Positions 8,433 to 18,557 of a DNA stretch of 64,000 nt are shown piece by piece. The notes beneath the pieces were generated by a model that saw only the letters and a list, made by a program, of their open reading frames with translations, had not been told where the DNA came from and searched no databases. Within the stretch, counting starts at the first letter, position 1; the number at the start of each line of letters is the position of its first letter. The position numbers and the translations under genes were made by a program. Location of the stretch: NCBI RefSeq assembly GCF_002954585.1, contig NZ_MSCI01000003.1:147967-211966 (forward strand), given 5' to 3'. This DNA comes from Vibrio chagasii. Lineage in GTDB: Bacteria; Pseudomonadota; Gammaproteobacteria; Enterobacterales; Vibrionaceae.

Positions 8433-10377
8433 GTTGGCAGTCATTAATCGCTGTGTACTCTGGTTGATCAAGCTTGCCAGAGATTTGGTTACATGGGTCG
8501 GACAGCATAATTGAGAGAGTGTGTTGTTCAGTTTTAAGTAAGTCTAGCTCTCCAGAAACTTCGCCATTGAGCGTTTGAACGCTCTGTGAACCTTCCTCTG
8601 CAGCGGATGCACCAATAATGTGCATCGGTTGAAGTGTGAAGCGACCACGGTCAAAACTCGCGTTGAACTCAGGGATTTCAAACACGTTATCGGTCGAGGT
8701 TTCAGAAAGCGTATCGTTAAAGGTCATCACACCTTGACGAACGCTGCCTTTCAGTTGGCCAGTGGTTGAATACCCCAGCATAAGTGAATCGCCATATAGA
8801 CCAGAAGCTTGCAGCTCAAATTCACCATAGCCTGTGGCATCGAGTGGTAAGTCGAATTGCTGCAGCATTGGCGAGATAGGTAAGCCATCTGCTGAGATGT
8901 CGATACTCCACGGTTTGCTGATTTGATTAAAATCGAGTGTCGCATTAGCTTCGATATAACCCTGCTTAAGTGGAGCAAACAGGCGTGTTAGTGTCCATTT
9001 TCCTTGGTCACTGTTCATTTCAATCACAGGTTGAGCGCTGAGAATACTTTGATAGCTAGCGTCGTTCGCACTGGCCATCAGTTTTCCTTGCCACAACCCT
9101 AGCTTCCTATCTTGCAGCAGTTTAACTTGATGTCCTTCAATGTGCAGCCCAGAGACTTGCCAGTAAGGTTTTTGTGCAAGTTGGATGAGCTGGGTGCGTT
9201 CTACATTCAACCGCTCTATAGAGGCTTGTTGAAGCTCTTTAAGCCAGGGTGAGAGGCGCGCTACTGGCTGGGTTTTATTTTGGTTTTCCGTGACCCATTT
9301 AATGCCCTGTAGGTCGAGCTGCGCCAATCTAATGCTGCTAGGGGTGACCTCACCATTGAGCTGAACGGTGCCTTGCAAAAATTGAGTATAGAAATCTTCA
9401 ATAATTATTTGGTTTGGCTCTAGGCGTAGCTTGATATTTGGCTCGATGAATATGTCATCATCAACAGTGACCCCTTCGGCTTGCAGCGAGAAAAGCGCTT
9501 TCTGTTGTCGCCAAAGCTCGAAAGGCAATTTGATGTTTTCTAGTGAAGCATCAAAGGCCGCAAGGTGCCCGCTTGGCCATTCGATGTCACTGCGTAAAAT
9601 GTCTAAGCTGTTGATATGGTTGATACGAGTACCCGCTACGTCCCATTCTTTGCTTAATAGGCTCTGACTTTGCTGCTGGTTGAGGCGTAAGCCATCTACA
9701 GTGACATTCACTAGTGACCAATCATGCTTATACTGTTCTGCTTGTCCTGAAATTTTGGCACCGCGCCATTCAAACGAAGCGCCATAAAGGGTGCTGTCGC
9801 TCGGTTTAAGGTCAAGGTCGATCAGAAGATTATCGAAGGCTTCACCTTGCCAATAGAGCTGCGAAGCGGAAAGTTGGGTTTTGCCATACGGTAGCAGCGT
9901 TTGATTGTTGTTAAAGATTGGCTCGGCGATCTGTAGATCGATGCCTCGAACATTAAAGCTGCTGGTCGAAAAATCCAGACTATTGATCGCCAACTGGCGG
10001 AGCTTGAGGTTTTGCTCGGTTAACAGTGGTGAGAGCGTTTCTAGATCGCTCGCTTCCAACTGGATACCACTGATTAATACAGAGTCTAAAACGAGTTTGG
10101 CTTCAATGAGAGAGTCAGGGCTGAACCAGAGATCGACCTTATCGATATACAGAGGTGTTTGCTTTTCTGGTTGGGTATAGGTGATTCCCATGAGGGTGAT
10201 GTGATAAGGCGCTTGATACTCGACATCTTCAATGACCACCGGTTGATCAACCGTGTGCTCGATAAAAAAGTTAGCAACATCCGCACGGTATTGAGTCTTT
10301 AGGCTTAATAGCAACGCTGCGATAACCGCAACGGCGATAGCCAACACAATGCCGAACACCATGAATACCTTTTTCAT
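8407..10377 (-). CDS. AsmA-family envelope protein
   Basis: 656 residues with one N-terminal membrane anchor (residues 5-28, hydrophobic) and a large periplasmic beta-rich region rich in Leu, Gln and Ser. The C-terminal part (LNGEVSGELDLLKTEQHTLSIM) resembles the AsmA C-terminal region. AsmA-like proteins are thought to form bridge-like grooves carrying phospholipid to the outer membrane; that role is inferred here. Several paralogues are usual in gamma-proteobacteria and I cannot say which one this is. It is a single gene on the minus strand whose 3' end runs into a shared terminator. Confidence 0.75.
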   Translation of the reverse strand: MKKVFMVFGIVLAIAVAVIAALLLSLKTQYRADVANFFIEHTVDQPVVIEDVEYQAPYHITLMGITYTQPEKQTPLYIDKVDLWFSPDSLIEAKLVLDSVLISGIQLEASDLETLSPLLTEQNLKLRQLAINSLDFSTSSFNVRGIDLQIAEPIFNNNQTLLPYGKTQLSASQLYWQGEAFDNLLIDLDLKPSDSTLYGASFEWRGAKISGQAEQYKHDWSLVNVTVDGLRLNQQQSQSLLSKEWDVAGTRINHINSLDILRSDIEWPSGHLAAFDASLENIKLPFELWRQQKALFSLQAEGVTVDDDIFIEPNIKLRLEPNQIIIEDFYTQFLQGTVQLNGEVTPSSIRLAQLDLQGIKWVTENQNKTQPVARLSPWLKELQQASIERLNVERTQLIQLAQKPYWQVSGLHIEGHQVKLLQDRKLGLWQGKLMASANDASYQSILSAQPVIEMNSDQGKWTLTRLFAPLKQGYIEANATLDFNQISKPWSIDISADGLPISPMLQQFDLPLDATGYGEFELQASGLYGDSLMLGYSTTGQLKGSVRQGVMTFNDTLSETSTDNVFEIPEFNASFDRGRFTLQPMHIIGASAAEEGSQSVQTLNGEVSGELDLLKTEQHTLSIMLSDPCNQISGKLDQPEYTAINDCQQKSATPQE

Positions 10378-10438
10378 TCCCTGAAAGCCTTACATTTCAA
10401 TAGTCTTAAAACAGAGTGGAACAAAAAGGGGCAAGCAT

Positions 10439-10467
10439 CAACAAAAAAGCCCCTCAAAAGAGGGGCT
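10439..10467 (-). terminator. Intrinsic terminator of pckA
   Basis: AAGCCCCTC and GAGGGGCTT form a perfect 9-bp stem with a 4-base loop. On the minus strand it is followed by six T, about 65 bases after the pckA stop. Confidence 0.9.
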
Positions 10468-10530
10468 TGCTACAAAAATATCGTTTTAAATGGGCGTTCG
10501 CTTTTGGCTTAGCCCGAGCAGATGCTTGGA

Positions 10531-12156
10531 TTAGTCTAGTTGTGGACCAGCCGCAACCAGTGACTTACCTTCAGCGTTGTCAGTGTACTTATCAAAGTTG
10601 TTGATGAAGCGCTCTGCTAGATCTTTCGCTTTGCTTTCCCATTGTAGTGGGTCTGTGTACGTGTCGCGTGGGTCTAGGATCGCTGGGTCAACATCGTGCA
10701 GCGCTAGAGGTACTTCTAGGTTGAACATAGGGATAACCTTAGTTTCAGCCTGGTCGATAGAACCATCTAGGATAGCGTCGATGATGCCACGCGTATCTTG
10801 GATAGAGATACGTTTGCCAGTACCGTTCCAACCTGTGTTTACTAGGTAAGCTTCAGCGCCTGCTGCTTCCATGCGTTTCACAAGTACTTCAGCGTACTGA
10901 GTTGGGTGAAGCGTTAGGAACGCCGCGCCAAATGCTGCGGAGAAGGTTGGAGTCGGCTCTGTGATACCGCGCTCTGTACCTGCTAGTTTCGCTGTGAAAC
11001 CAGATAGGAAGTGGTACTTCGTTTGCTCTGGAGTCAGTTTAGAAACTGGTGGTAGTACACCAAATGCATCAGCAGTCAGGAAGATAACTTTTTGAGCGTG
11101 ACCTGCTTTTGATACTGGCTTAACGATGTTGTCGATGTGGTGAATTGGGTAAGAAACACGAGTGTTTTCTGTTTTAGAACCGTCATCAAAATCGATAGAA
11201 CCATCGCCACGAACCGTTACGTTTTCTAGCAGTGCATCACGACGGATTGCATTGTAGATTTCTGGTTCTGCTTCTTTAGATAGACGGATCGTCTTCGCGT
11301 AACAACCGCCTTCAAAGTTGAAGATACCGTCATCATCCCAGCCGTGCTCATCATCACCGATTAGCTCACGTTTAGGGTCTGTTGATAGCGTTGTTTTACC
11401 TGTGCCCGATAGGCCGAAGAATACCGCTACATCGCCTTTCTCGCCGACGTTTGCACTACAGTGCATTGAAGCGATACCTTGCAGAGGAAGTAGGTAGTTC
11501 ATCATTGCGAACATGCCTTTCTTCATCTCACCGCCGTACCAAGTACCACCGATGATTTGAACACGCTCTGTTAGGTTGAATGCTACGAAGTTCTCAGAGT
11601 TTAGGCCCTGTTTTTCCCAGTTAGGGTTGGTTGTTTTAGCACCGTTCATTACCACGAAATCAGGTTCGAACGTTGCTAGCTCTTCGTCAGTTGGACGAAT
11701 GAACATGTTCTTAACGAAGTGCGCTTGCCACGCTACTTCAGTGATAATTCGTACACTCAAGCGCGTATCTGGGTTAGCACCACAGTAACCGTCAATGACA
11801 AACAGGCGCTTGCCAGATAGCTGAGTTGTTACAAGCTCTTTTAGCTCATTCCATACTTCAGTTGTGATCGGTTTGTTATCGTTTTTGCCTTGATCTGACC
11901 ACCACATGGTATCGCGGGTCGTGTCATCTTTAACAATGTACTTATCTTTCGGTGAGCGGCCAGTAAAGATACCAGTGTCAACAGCAACAGCACCTAGCTC
12001 CGTTACTACGCCTTTTTCGTAGCCTTCCAAACCTGGCAGTGTTTCTTCAACGAATAACTGCTCATAGCTAGGATTGCGAAGAACTTCGGTAACGCCAGTA
12101 AGTCCGTGCTTAGTTAGATCAATTTGTGCAGCCTTAGTATGTTCCATAACGGTCAT
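10531..12156 (-). CDS. pckA: ATP-dependent phosphoenolpyruvate carboxykinase
   Basis: Converts oxaloacetate and ATP to phosphoenolpyruvate and CO2, the first committed step of gluconeogenesis in the cytosol. 541 residues, against 540 in E. coli. The P-loop GLSGTGKTTLS is near residue 250, followed by DDEHGWDDDGIFNFEGGCYAK, which holds the metal-binding Asp. AGGAG lies 5 bases before the ATG. It is a single-gene unit with its own terminator. Confidence 0.98.
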   Translation of the reverse strand: MTVMEHTKAAQIDLTKHGLTGVTEVLRNPSYEQLFVEETLPGLEGYEKGVVTELGAVAVDTGIFTGRSPKDKYIVKDDTTRDTMWWSDQGKNDNKPITTEVWNELKELVTTQLSGKRLFVIDGYCGANPDTRLSVRIITEVAWQAHFVKNMFIRPTDEELATFEPDFVVMNGAKTTNPNWEKQGLNSENFVAFNLTERVQIIGGTWYGGEMKKGMFAMMNYLLPLQGIASMHCSANVGEKGDVAVFFGLSGTGKTTLSTDPKRELIGDDEHGWDDDGIFNFEGGCYAKTIRLSKEAEPEIYNAIRRDALLENVTVRGDGSIDFDDGSKTENTRVSYPIHHIDNIVKPVSKAGHAQKVIFLTADAFGVLPPVSKLTPEQTKYHFLSGFTAKLAGTERGITEPTPTFSAAFGAAFLTLHPTQYAEVLVKRMEAAGAEAYLVNTGWNGTGKRISIQDTRGIIDAILDGSIDQAETKVIPMFNLEVPLALHDVDPAILDPRDTYTDPLQWESKAKDLAERFINNFDKYTDNAEGKSLVAAGPQLD

Positions 12157-12493
12157 AGGTGCTCCTTGTAGGATATTTTGTAGGGATTTTGTATTAATTT
12201 TTTATTGTTATCTGCTCACCATGCTAGCAACGAGACTCGGGGGAAACAGGGATACAGCTCAAAAAATATCCATATTAACCATGGGGTTTTAAGTGTCTCG
12301 TCACATATTGGCCTAACTAGTCTATCCTGTACGCAAACCTTTGCGCTAGGGGCGGGAACATTATTAATTGATTAAAATTAAGCGGTGATTTTATTACGAG
12401 ATGTTACGAAGTTTGCGCTATTTTGATCACAAAAAAGGCCAGCTTAGTGCTGACCTTTTTGGGGTAAATTACGTGTTTTTGGCACGACGTAAA
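12157..12493. other. Intergenic region between pckA and hslO
   Basis: About 340 bp holding the pckA promoter region and, at its left end for the minus strand, the hslO terminator. CRP-like half sites (TGTGA on the minus strand, near 12306 and 12428) are present but no complete palindrome. No gene was found. Confidence 0.5.
12432..12460. terminator. Terminator of hslO
   Basis: AAAAAGG-CAGC and GCTG-CCTTTTT form a stem with one internal mismatch. It lies 34 bases beyond the hslO stop and is flanked by A and T runs, so it can work in both directions. Confidence 0.75.
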
Positions 12494-13372
12494 TTAATGA
12501 ACCGTATTGCTGCCTTTATCTGCTGCTTCTGCATACAGTGCATCAACGTCGTTCTTGTCGAACGAGTAGTTCGTACCACAGTAATCACAGTGAAGAGCAA
12601 CGCTACCTTCAGTACTTAGGATGTCGTAAATCTCTTCTTTAGCAACGGTAATGATCGCTGCTGCGCTGCGTTCACGAGAACAACCACAGAAAAATTCAAC
12701 TGGCTGTGGTGTGAAAAGTTGTACTTTCTCTTGGTTGTACAAACGGTAAAGCAGTTCGTTTGCTTCTAGAGAGAATAGCTCTTCGTTTTTCACTGTGTCT
12801 GTTAGCTGCTCTAGGTGCTCGAAGTCATTTGGAGTGCCAGTGCCGTCAGGCATAACTTGTAGCAACATGCCAGCAGCGTGTGCTTTGCCTTCGTGCTCAC
12901 CAGTACGTAGCCATAGACGAGTCTTAAGCTGCTCAGAGTTCGCGAAGTAACCTTCAAGTACTTGAGCTAGAGTATCGCCTTCAAGACCAACGATACCTTG
13001 GTAGCGTTCGCCTTTCTTAGGATCGATAGTGATCACTAGGTGGCCTTTGCCCATTAGGTCGTGTAGGCCAGCGTCGTCGGCAATATCACCTTCAAAACGA
13101 GCAACACCACGGATCTTTTGGTTATGGTCGCCATTGATAACTGCTAGAGATACTGGGCCATCACCTTGCAGCTGCATAGTGATAGAGCCTTCAAATTTTA
13201 GGGTCGCAGTCAGTAGCGTGGTTGAAACCAATAGCTCACCCAGCAGCTTTTGTACTGGAGCTGGGTATTCCTTGCTAGAAATAATCTGTTGGTACGCTTC
13301 ATCCATTTGTACCAATTCACCACGTACTGATAGGTCTTCAAATAGGTAGCGATTTAAAACATTGTTTGCCAT
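12494..13372 (-). CDS. hslO: Redox-regulated chaperone Hsp33
   Basis: Holdase chaperone activated by oxidation plus heat. The 292 residues equal the E. coli length. The C-terminal zinc and redox switch is complete: FFCGCS (C-X-C) near residue 230 and HCDYCG (C-X2-C) about 30 residues later. The N-terminal substrate domain (LNRYLFEDLSVRGELVQ) is typical. It lies 18 bases downstream of hslR, as in E. coli, so the two are likely cotranscribed. Confidence 0.97.
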   Translation of the reverse strand: MANNVLNRYLFEDLSVRGELVQMDEAYQQIISSKEYPAPVQKLLGELLVSTTLLTATLKFEGSITMQLQGDGPVSLAVINGDHNQKIRGVARFEGDIADDAGLHDLMGKGHLVITIDPKKGERYQGIVGLEGDTLAQVLEGYFANSEQLKTRLWLRTGEHEGKAHAAGMLLQVMPDGTGTPNDFEHLEQLTDTVKNEELFSLEANELLYRLYNQEKVQLFTPQPVEFFCGCSRERSAAAIITVAKEEIYDILSTEGSVALHCDYCGTNYSFDKNDVDALYAEAADKGSNTVH

Positions 13373-13390
13373 TTGGCTATTCCTTCTAGC

Positions 13391-13777
13391 TTATTGATGC
13401 TTGAACTTGATGATGTCACGACGTTGCTTTTTATCAGGGCGACGCTCTGGAGCTGGGTTATGTGCGTGTAGCTTGCGTTGTTTCGCAAACTCTTCTCGTT
13501 TCGCCAAGCTTTCGGTGGTTTCTTCATAGAGGGTTTGAGCGATCGGCGCTCCGCCACGATGGGCTGAAATTTTCTCGATCGTTACCGTCTTTTCTTCATT
13601 ACCTTGGCGCAGTGTAATAACTGCACCAAGTTCGACAATCTTACTTGGCTTGCTGCGCTGACCATTATAGTGGACTTTGCCACCATCGACCATATTGCGA
13701 GCAATAGAGCGAGTTTTGTAAAAGCGCGCTGCCCACAACCATTTATCGAGTCTGACAGCTTCATTAGAAGTTTTCAT
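13391..13777 (-). CDS. hslR: Ribosome-associated heat shock protein Hsp15
   Basis: Binds free 50S subunits carrying a nascent chain and helps recycle stalled ribosomes. The 128 residues contain an S4 RNA-binding domain at the N-terminus (VRLDKWLWAARFYKTRS, residues 8-24) and a basic tail (RRPDKKQRRD). First gene of the hslR-hslO pair; the region upstream also serves the divergent gsp operon. Confidence 0.95.
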   Translation of the reverse strand: MKTSNEAVRLDKWLWAARFYKTRSIARNMVDGGKVHYNGQRSKPSKIVELGAVITLRQGNEEKTVTIEKISAHRGGAPIAQTLYEETTESLAKREEFAKQRKLHAHNPAPERRPDKKQRRDIIKFKHQ

Positions 13778-14046
13778 ATAGGGCTGTGCCTTTTTTTGAG
13801 AAGTGAGTAGCGTTGAACAGTATCAACACTATGCGACTTGTTTTATTTGATGATGCTTATCGCATTTGTTAGAAGGTTATGTGGAGGCAACGTGCTTTTT
13901 TTTCAAGGAAGATTACAAAATAGCTTAGGTAATGAAGATTTATAGATTCTCTATGATATAGTTTAAGATCTTATGCTTTCAAGAAAGCATGGACAGGATT
14001 TAAGCATAAAAAGCTGAAAGTTTAGTAAGTTACAGTTTTCTTAGTT

Positions 14047-14988
14047 ATGGATGGGTCAGTTAAAGTGAACTTTTTAGAGCTCAAAAGTCGTATGGGGAAT
14101 TCCCCGCTGCTGAGCCGCTTATTAGATAATGGATTTGTGCTTCAGCAGAAACTGAGCCTCGCTATTTGTTGTGTGCTTATTGCAGCCTCTGCATGGATTT
14201 TAGGGCAGCTTGTCTGGTTTATTGAACCGGCCGAGCAAACCGTCGTGCCTTGGAAAGCAACAGCCTCATCGTCTACGCCCCCTCAATCAACCTTAGATAT
14301 CTCTTCTTTGCAAAAGAGCAACATGTTTGGCGCTTACAACCCAAGCAAGCCTGCAGTGGTTGAACAACAGGTGATTCAGGATGCGCCTAAGACTCGTCTT
14401 AACTTAGTGTTAGTCGGTGCGGTTGCCAGTTCTAATCCGGAATTGAGCTTAGCCGTGATTGCCAACCGTGGTACGCAAGCGACCTACGGGATTAATGAAC
14501 AGATAGAAGGCACCAGAGCCAAACTCAAAGCCGTATTAATTGATCGCGTGATCATTGATAACTCAGGTCGTGATGAAACCCTGATGCTAGAAGGTATTGA
14601 GTATAAGCGTCTGGCAGTATCTGAACCTGCACCACGCCGCGCTTCTTCTTCAGTGCGTGGTAACAATCCAGCTTCTGCAGAAGAGAAGCTCGATGAAATT
14701 AAAGCGAAGATAATGAAAGATCCACAGCAAATCTTCCAATATGTTCGTTTATCTCAGGTGAAGCGCGATGACAGTGTGATTGGTTATCGTGTGAGCCCTG
14801 GCAAAGATTCAGAACTTTTTAACTCTGTTGGGCTCCAAAACGGAGATATTGCGACTCAGTTAAATGGTCAAGACCTGACAGACCCAGCCGCTATGGGCAA
14901 CATATTCCGTTCAATCTCAGAACTGACAGAATTAAATCTGGTCGTCGAGAGAGATGGGCAACAACATGAAGTATTTATTGAATTTTAA
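14047..14988 (+). CDS. gspC: Type II secretion protein GspC
   Basis: Inner-membrane component that links the pseudopilus machinery to the secretin GspD. One membrane helix at about residues 36-60, then a periplasmic homology region (SSLQKSNMFGAYNP) and a C-terminal PDZ domain (YRVSPGKDSELFNSVGLQNGDIATQLNG). The ATG at 14047 lacks a clear ribosome site; GTG 14065 is another possible start in frame. It heads the gspC-N operon, which carries every core gene except the prepilin peptidase gspO/pilD, usually encoded in the pil locus in Vibrio. Confidence 0.93.
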   Translation: MDGSVKVNFLELKSRMGNSPLLSRLLDNGFVLQQKLSLAICCVLIAASAWILGQLVWFIEPAEQTVVPWKATASSSTPPQSTLDISSLQKSNMFGAYNPSKPAVVEQQVIQDAPKTRLNLVLVGAVASSNPELSLAVIANRGTQATYGINEQIEGTRAKLKAVLIDRVIIDNSGRDETLMLEGIEYKRLAVSEPAPRRASSSVRGNNPASAEEKLDEIKAKIMKDPQQIFQYVRLSQVKRDDSVIGYRVSPGKDSELFNSVGLQNGDIATQLNGQDLTDPAAMGNIFRSISELTELNLVVERDGQQHEVFIEF

Positions 14989-15029
14989 AACTTTGCGTCT
15001 AATAAAAGACGAAAGTGTAGGAGAAGTAC

Positions 15030-17054
15030 GTGAAGCATTGGTTTAAGAAAAGTGCATGGTTACTGGCAGGAAGCTTAATCTGCACACCCGCAGCCATCGC
15101 TAATGATTTTAGTGCCAGCTTTAAAGGCACTGACATTCAAGAGTTTATTAATATTGTTGGCCGTAACCTTGAGAAAACGATCATCGTTGACCCATCGGTA
15201 CGCGGAAAAATTGATGTGCGCAGCTATGACGTGCTCAATGAAGAACAATATTACAGCTTCTTCCTAAACGTCTTAGAGGTTTACGGCTATGCCGTCGTCG
15301 AAATGGACTCGGGTGTTCTGAAGATCATCAAGGCTAAGGATTCTAAGACTTCTGCGATTCCTGTGGTTGGCGATCGTGAAAATATTAAAGGCGACAGTGT
15401 GGTCACTCGCGTTGTGACGGTTCGTAATGTTTCGGTTCGTGAGCTTTCGCCATTGCTACGTCAGCTGAATGACAATGCGGGTGCGGGTAACGTTGTTCAC
15501 TACGACCCAGCGAACATCATCCTAATTACTGGCCGTGCTGCGGTCGTAAATCGCTTAGCTGAAATCATCAAGCGTGTTGACCAAGCCGGTGATAAAGAGA
15601 TTGAAGTAGTAGAGCTGAAAAACGCTTCAGCCGCGGAAATGGTGCGTATTGTTGATGCGTTGAACAAAACCACCGACGCGAAGAACACACCAGCATTCCT
15701 ACAACCTAAGCTGGTGGCCGACGAGCGTACCAATGCAATTCTTATCTCTGGTGACCCTAAGGTGCGTAGCCGTTTAAGAAAGCTGATTGAGCAACTTGAT
15801 GTCGAGATGGCAACTAAGGGTAATAACCAAGTTATCTACCTTAAATATGCAAAAGCAGAAGACTTAGTCGATGTACTGAAAGGCGTGTCGGACAACCTGC
15901 AATCAGAGAAGCAAACTTCAACTAAAGGCAGCTCATCTCAACGCGATAAAGTCGTGATTTCAGCGCACAGCGATACGAACTCGTTAGTGATTACCGCACA
16001 GCCAGATATCATGAACGCGCTACAAGATGTGATTGCTCAGCTGGATATTCGTCGTGCTCAAGTATTGATTGAAGCCTTGATTGTTGAAATGGCAGAGGGT
16101 GACGGCGTTAACCTTGGCGTGCAGTGGGGTAACCTAGAAACGGGTGCCATGATTCAATACAGTAACACTGGCGCATCGATCGGTCAGGTTATGGTTGGTA
16201 TAGAAGAAGCAAAAGACTCGACAACCACGAAAGCGGTTTACGACTCAGACAATAACTTCTTGCGAAATGAAACCACAACAGAAAAAGGGGATTATTCGAC
16301 ATTAGCCTCTGCATTGTCTAGCGTAAACGGTGCCGCAATGAGTGTGGTGATGGGCGACTGGACAGCCTTGATCAGTGCAGTTGCGACTGATTCAAACTCA
16401 AATATCCTATCTTCTCCAAGCATTACCGTGATGGACAACGGTGAAGCGTCGTTTATCGTTGGTGAAGAAGTACCGGTTCTCACTGGCTCTTCAGCTGGTT
16501 CAAACAACGATAACCCATTCCAAACGGTTGAACGTAAAGAAGTGGGTATTAAGCTTAAAGTGGTGCCTCAAATCAACGAAGGCGATTCCGTTCAGTTGAA
16601 TATTGAACAAGAAGTATCGAACGTATTAGGTGCCAACGGTGCGGTTGATGTCCGTTTTGCTAAGCGTCAGCTAAATACTTCAGTGATTGTTCAAGACGGT
16701 CAAATGTTGGTACTTGGTGGTCTGATTGACGAGCGTGCATTAGAGAGTGAGTCTAAGGTGCCACTATTGGGCGACATCCCGGTGCTCGGTCATCTATTCA
16801 AATCAACCAGTACTCAGGTTGAGAAAAAGAATCTAATGGTATTCATCAAGCCAACCATCATTCGTGATGGTATGACAGCCGATGGTATCACTCAGCGTAA
16901 ATACAACTTCATCCGTGCTGAACAGCTGTATAAGTCAGAGCAAGGCCTGAAATTGATGGATAACGACAACATCCCAGTGTTGCCTAAATTCGGTTCAGAG
17001 AGGAATCATCCGGCTGAGATCCAAGCCTTCATCGATCAAATGGAACAAGAATAA
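15030..17054 (+). CDS. gspD: Type II secretion secretin GspD
   Basis: Forms the outer-membrane secretin channel through which folded exoproteins leave. 674 residues: signal peptide to about residue 25 (ending AIAN), N0-N3 periplasmic domains, then the secretin domain with a VPLLGDIPVLGHLF signature near residue 580. The GTG start has AGGAG 6 bases upstream. It overlaps gspE by one base (TAATG), pointing to coupled translation. Confidence 0.97.
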   Translation: MKHWFKKSAWLLAGSLICTPAAIANDFSASFKGTDIQEFINIVGRNLEKTIIVDPSVRGKIDVRSYDVLNEEQYYSFFLNVLEVYGYAVVEMDSGVLKIIKAKDSKTSAIPVVGDRENIKGDSVVTRVVTVRNVSVRELSPLLRQLNDNAGAGNVVHYDPANIILITGRAAVVNRLAEIIKRVDQAGDKEIEVVELKNASAAEMVRIVDALNKTTDAKNTPAFLQPKLVADERTNAILISGDPKVRSRLRKLIEQLDVEMATKGNNQVIYLKYAKAEDLVDVLKGVSDNLQSEKQTSTKGSSSQRDKVVISAHSDTNSLVITAQPDIMNALQDVIAQLDIRRAQVLIEALIVEMAEGDGVNLGVQWGNLETGAMIQYSNTGASIGQVMVGIEEAKDSTTTKAVYDSDNNFLRNETTTEKGDYSTLASALSSVNGAAMSVVMGDWTALISAVATDSNSNILSSPSITVMDNGEASFIVGEEVPVLTGSSAGSNNDNPFQTVERKEVGIKLKVVPQINEGDSVQLNIEQEVSNVLGANGAVDVRFAKRQLNTSVIVQDGQMLVLGGLIDERALESESKVPLLGDIPVLGHLFKSTSTQVEKKNLMVFIKPTIIRDGMTADGITQRKYNFIRAEQLYKSEQGLKLMDNDNIPVLPKFGSERNHPAEIQAFIDQMEQE

Positions 17055-18556
17055 TGGCTGAGTTGATAGGGGCGGCACGTACTTATCAGCGCTTGCCGTT
17101 TAGCTTTGCGAATCGCTACAAGATGGTGTTGGAGTCTCAGCATCCAGAGCGCGCACCGATACTTTATTATGTTGAGCCACTGAAATCGGCGGCGATCATC
17201 GAGGTGAGTCGTGTTGTGAAAAATGGTTTCACGCCACAAGCGATCACTGCAGACGAGTTTGATAAAAAACTGACCGACGCGTACCAGCGCGACTCTTCAG
17301 AAGCGCGCCAATTGATGGAAGATATTGGCGCCGACAGTGATGACTTCTTCTCATTGGCAGAAGAGCTGCCACAAGATGAGGACTTACTTGAGTCTGAAGA
17401 CGATGCGCCAATCATTAAGCTGATTAATGCGATGTTGGGTGAGGCGATCAAAGAAGGTGCTTCGGATATCCATATCGAAACCTTTGAGAAGTCGCTTTCG
17501 ATTCGTTTCCGTATTGATGGTGTGTTGCGTGATGTTCTCGCGCCAAGCCGTAAACTTGCGCCGCTGCTCGTGTCGCGTGTAAAGGTTATGGCGAAGTTAG
17601 ACATTGCGGAAAAGCGCGTGCCACAAGATGGTCGTATTTCACTGCGTATTGGTGGTCGAGCCGTCGACGTTCGTGTATCAACCATGCCTTCATCGCATGG
17701 TGAGCGTGTGGTAATGCGTCTTTTGGATAAAAACGCGACTCGCCTAGACCTGCACAGTTTAGGTATGACTGAAGAGAACCACGAGAACTTCCGTAAACTG
17801 ATTCAGCGTCCACACGGCATTATCTTGGTTACGGGTCCTACAGGTTCGGGTAAATCCACAACCTTGTATGCAGGCCTGCAAGAGCTAAACAGCAACGAAC
17901 GTAACATTCTTACCGTTGAAGACCCAATCGAATTCGATATCGATGGTATCGGCCAAACACAAGTAAACCCTAAGGTGGATATGACCTTTGCTCGCGGTTT
18001 ACGTGCGATTCTTCGTCAAGACCCGGATGTGGTAATGATTGGTGAGATTCGTGACTTAGAGACTGCTGAGATTGCGGTTCAAGCCTCTTTGACGGGTCAC
18101 TTAGTGATGTCGACCCTCCATACCAATACAGCAGTAGGTGCCATTACGCGTCTACGTGATATGGGTATCGAACCATTTCTTATTTCCTCTTCACTGCTTG
18201 GTGTGTTGGCGCAGCGCTTAGTTCGTACTTTGTGTAACGACTGTAAAGAACCGTACGAAGCGGACAAAGAGACCAAAAAGCTATTTGATTTGAAGAAGAA
18301 AGATAGCCTAACGCTGTATCATGCGAAAGGTTGTGAGGCGTGTAATCATAAGGGTTATCGTGGCCGAACTGGTATTCATGAGTTGCTCATGGTTGATGAG
18401 TCGGTACAAGAGTTAATTCACAGTGAAGCCGGTGAGCAAGCGATCGAAAAATCGGTTCGTAGCACAACCCCAAGTATTCGCGATGATGGCCTAGCTAAGG
18501 TTCGTCAAGGTATCACTTCACTAGAAGAAGTGATGCGTGTGACCAAGGAAGTCTAG
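17054..18556 (+). CDS. gspE: Type II secretion ATPase GspE
   Basis: Cytosolic hexameric ATPase that drives pseudopilus assembly through GspL and GspF. 500 residues with an N-terminal GspL-binding domain, Walker A GPTGSGKST at about 261, Asp box and Walker B (DPDVVMIGEIRDLETAEIA), and a four-Cys zinc module (CNDC and CEAC) near residue 400. Starts inside the gspD stop codon and is followed by gspF after one base. Confidence 0.97.
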   Translation: MAELIGAARTYQRLPFSFANRYKMVLESQHPERAPILYYVEPLKSAAIIEVSRVVKNGFTPQAITADEFDKKLTDAYQRDSSEARQLMEDIGADSDDFFSLAEELPQDEDLLESEDDAPIIKLINAMLGEAIKEGASDIHIETFEKSLSIRFRIDGVLRDVLAPSRKLAPLLVSRVKVMAKLDIAEKRVPQDGRISLRIGGRAVDVRVSTMPSSHGERVVMRLLDKNATRLDLHSLGMTEENHENFRKLIQRPHGIILVTGPTGSGKSTTLYAGLQELNSNERNILTVEDPIEFDIDGIGQTQVNPKVDMTFARGLRAILRQDPDVVMIGEIRDLETAEIAVQASLTGHLVMSTLHTNTAVGAITRLRDMGIEPFLISSSLLGVLAQRLVRTLCNDCKEPYEADKETKKLFDLKKKDSLTLYHAKGCEACNHKGYRGRTGIHELLMVDESVQELIHSEAGEQAIEKSVRSTTPSIRDDGLAKVRQGITSLEEVMRVTKEV

Positions 18557-18557
18557 T

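Noticed and set aside
12300..12435. CRP binding sites for pckA
   Set aside because: Only TGTGA half sites were seen; no complete TGTGA-N6-TCACA palindrome.
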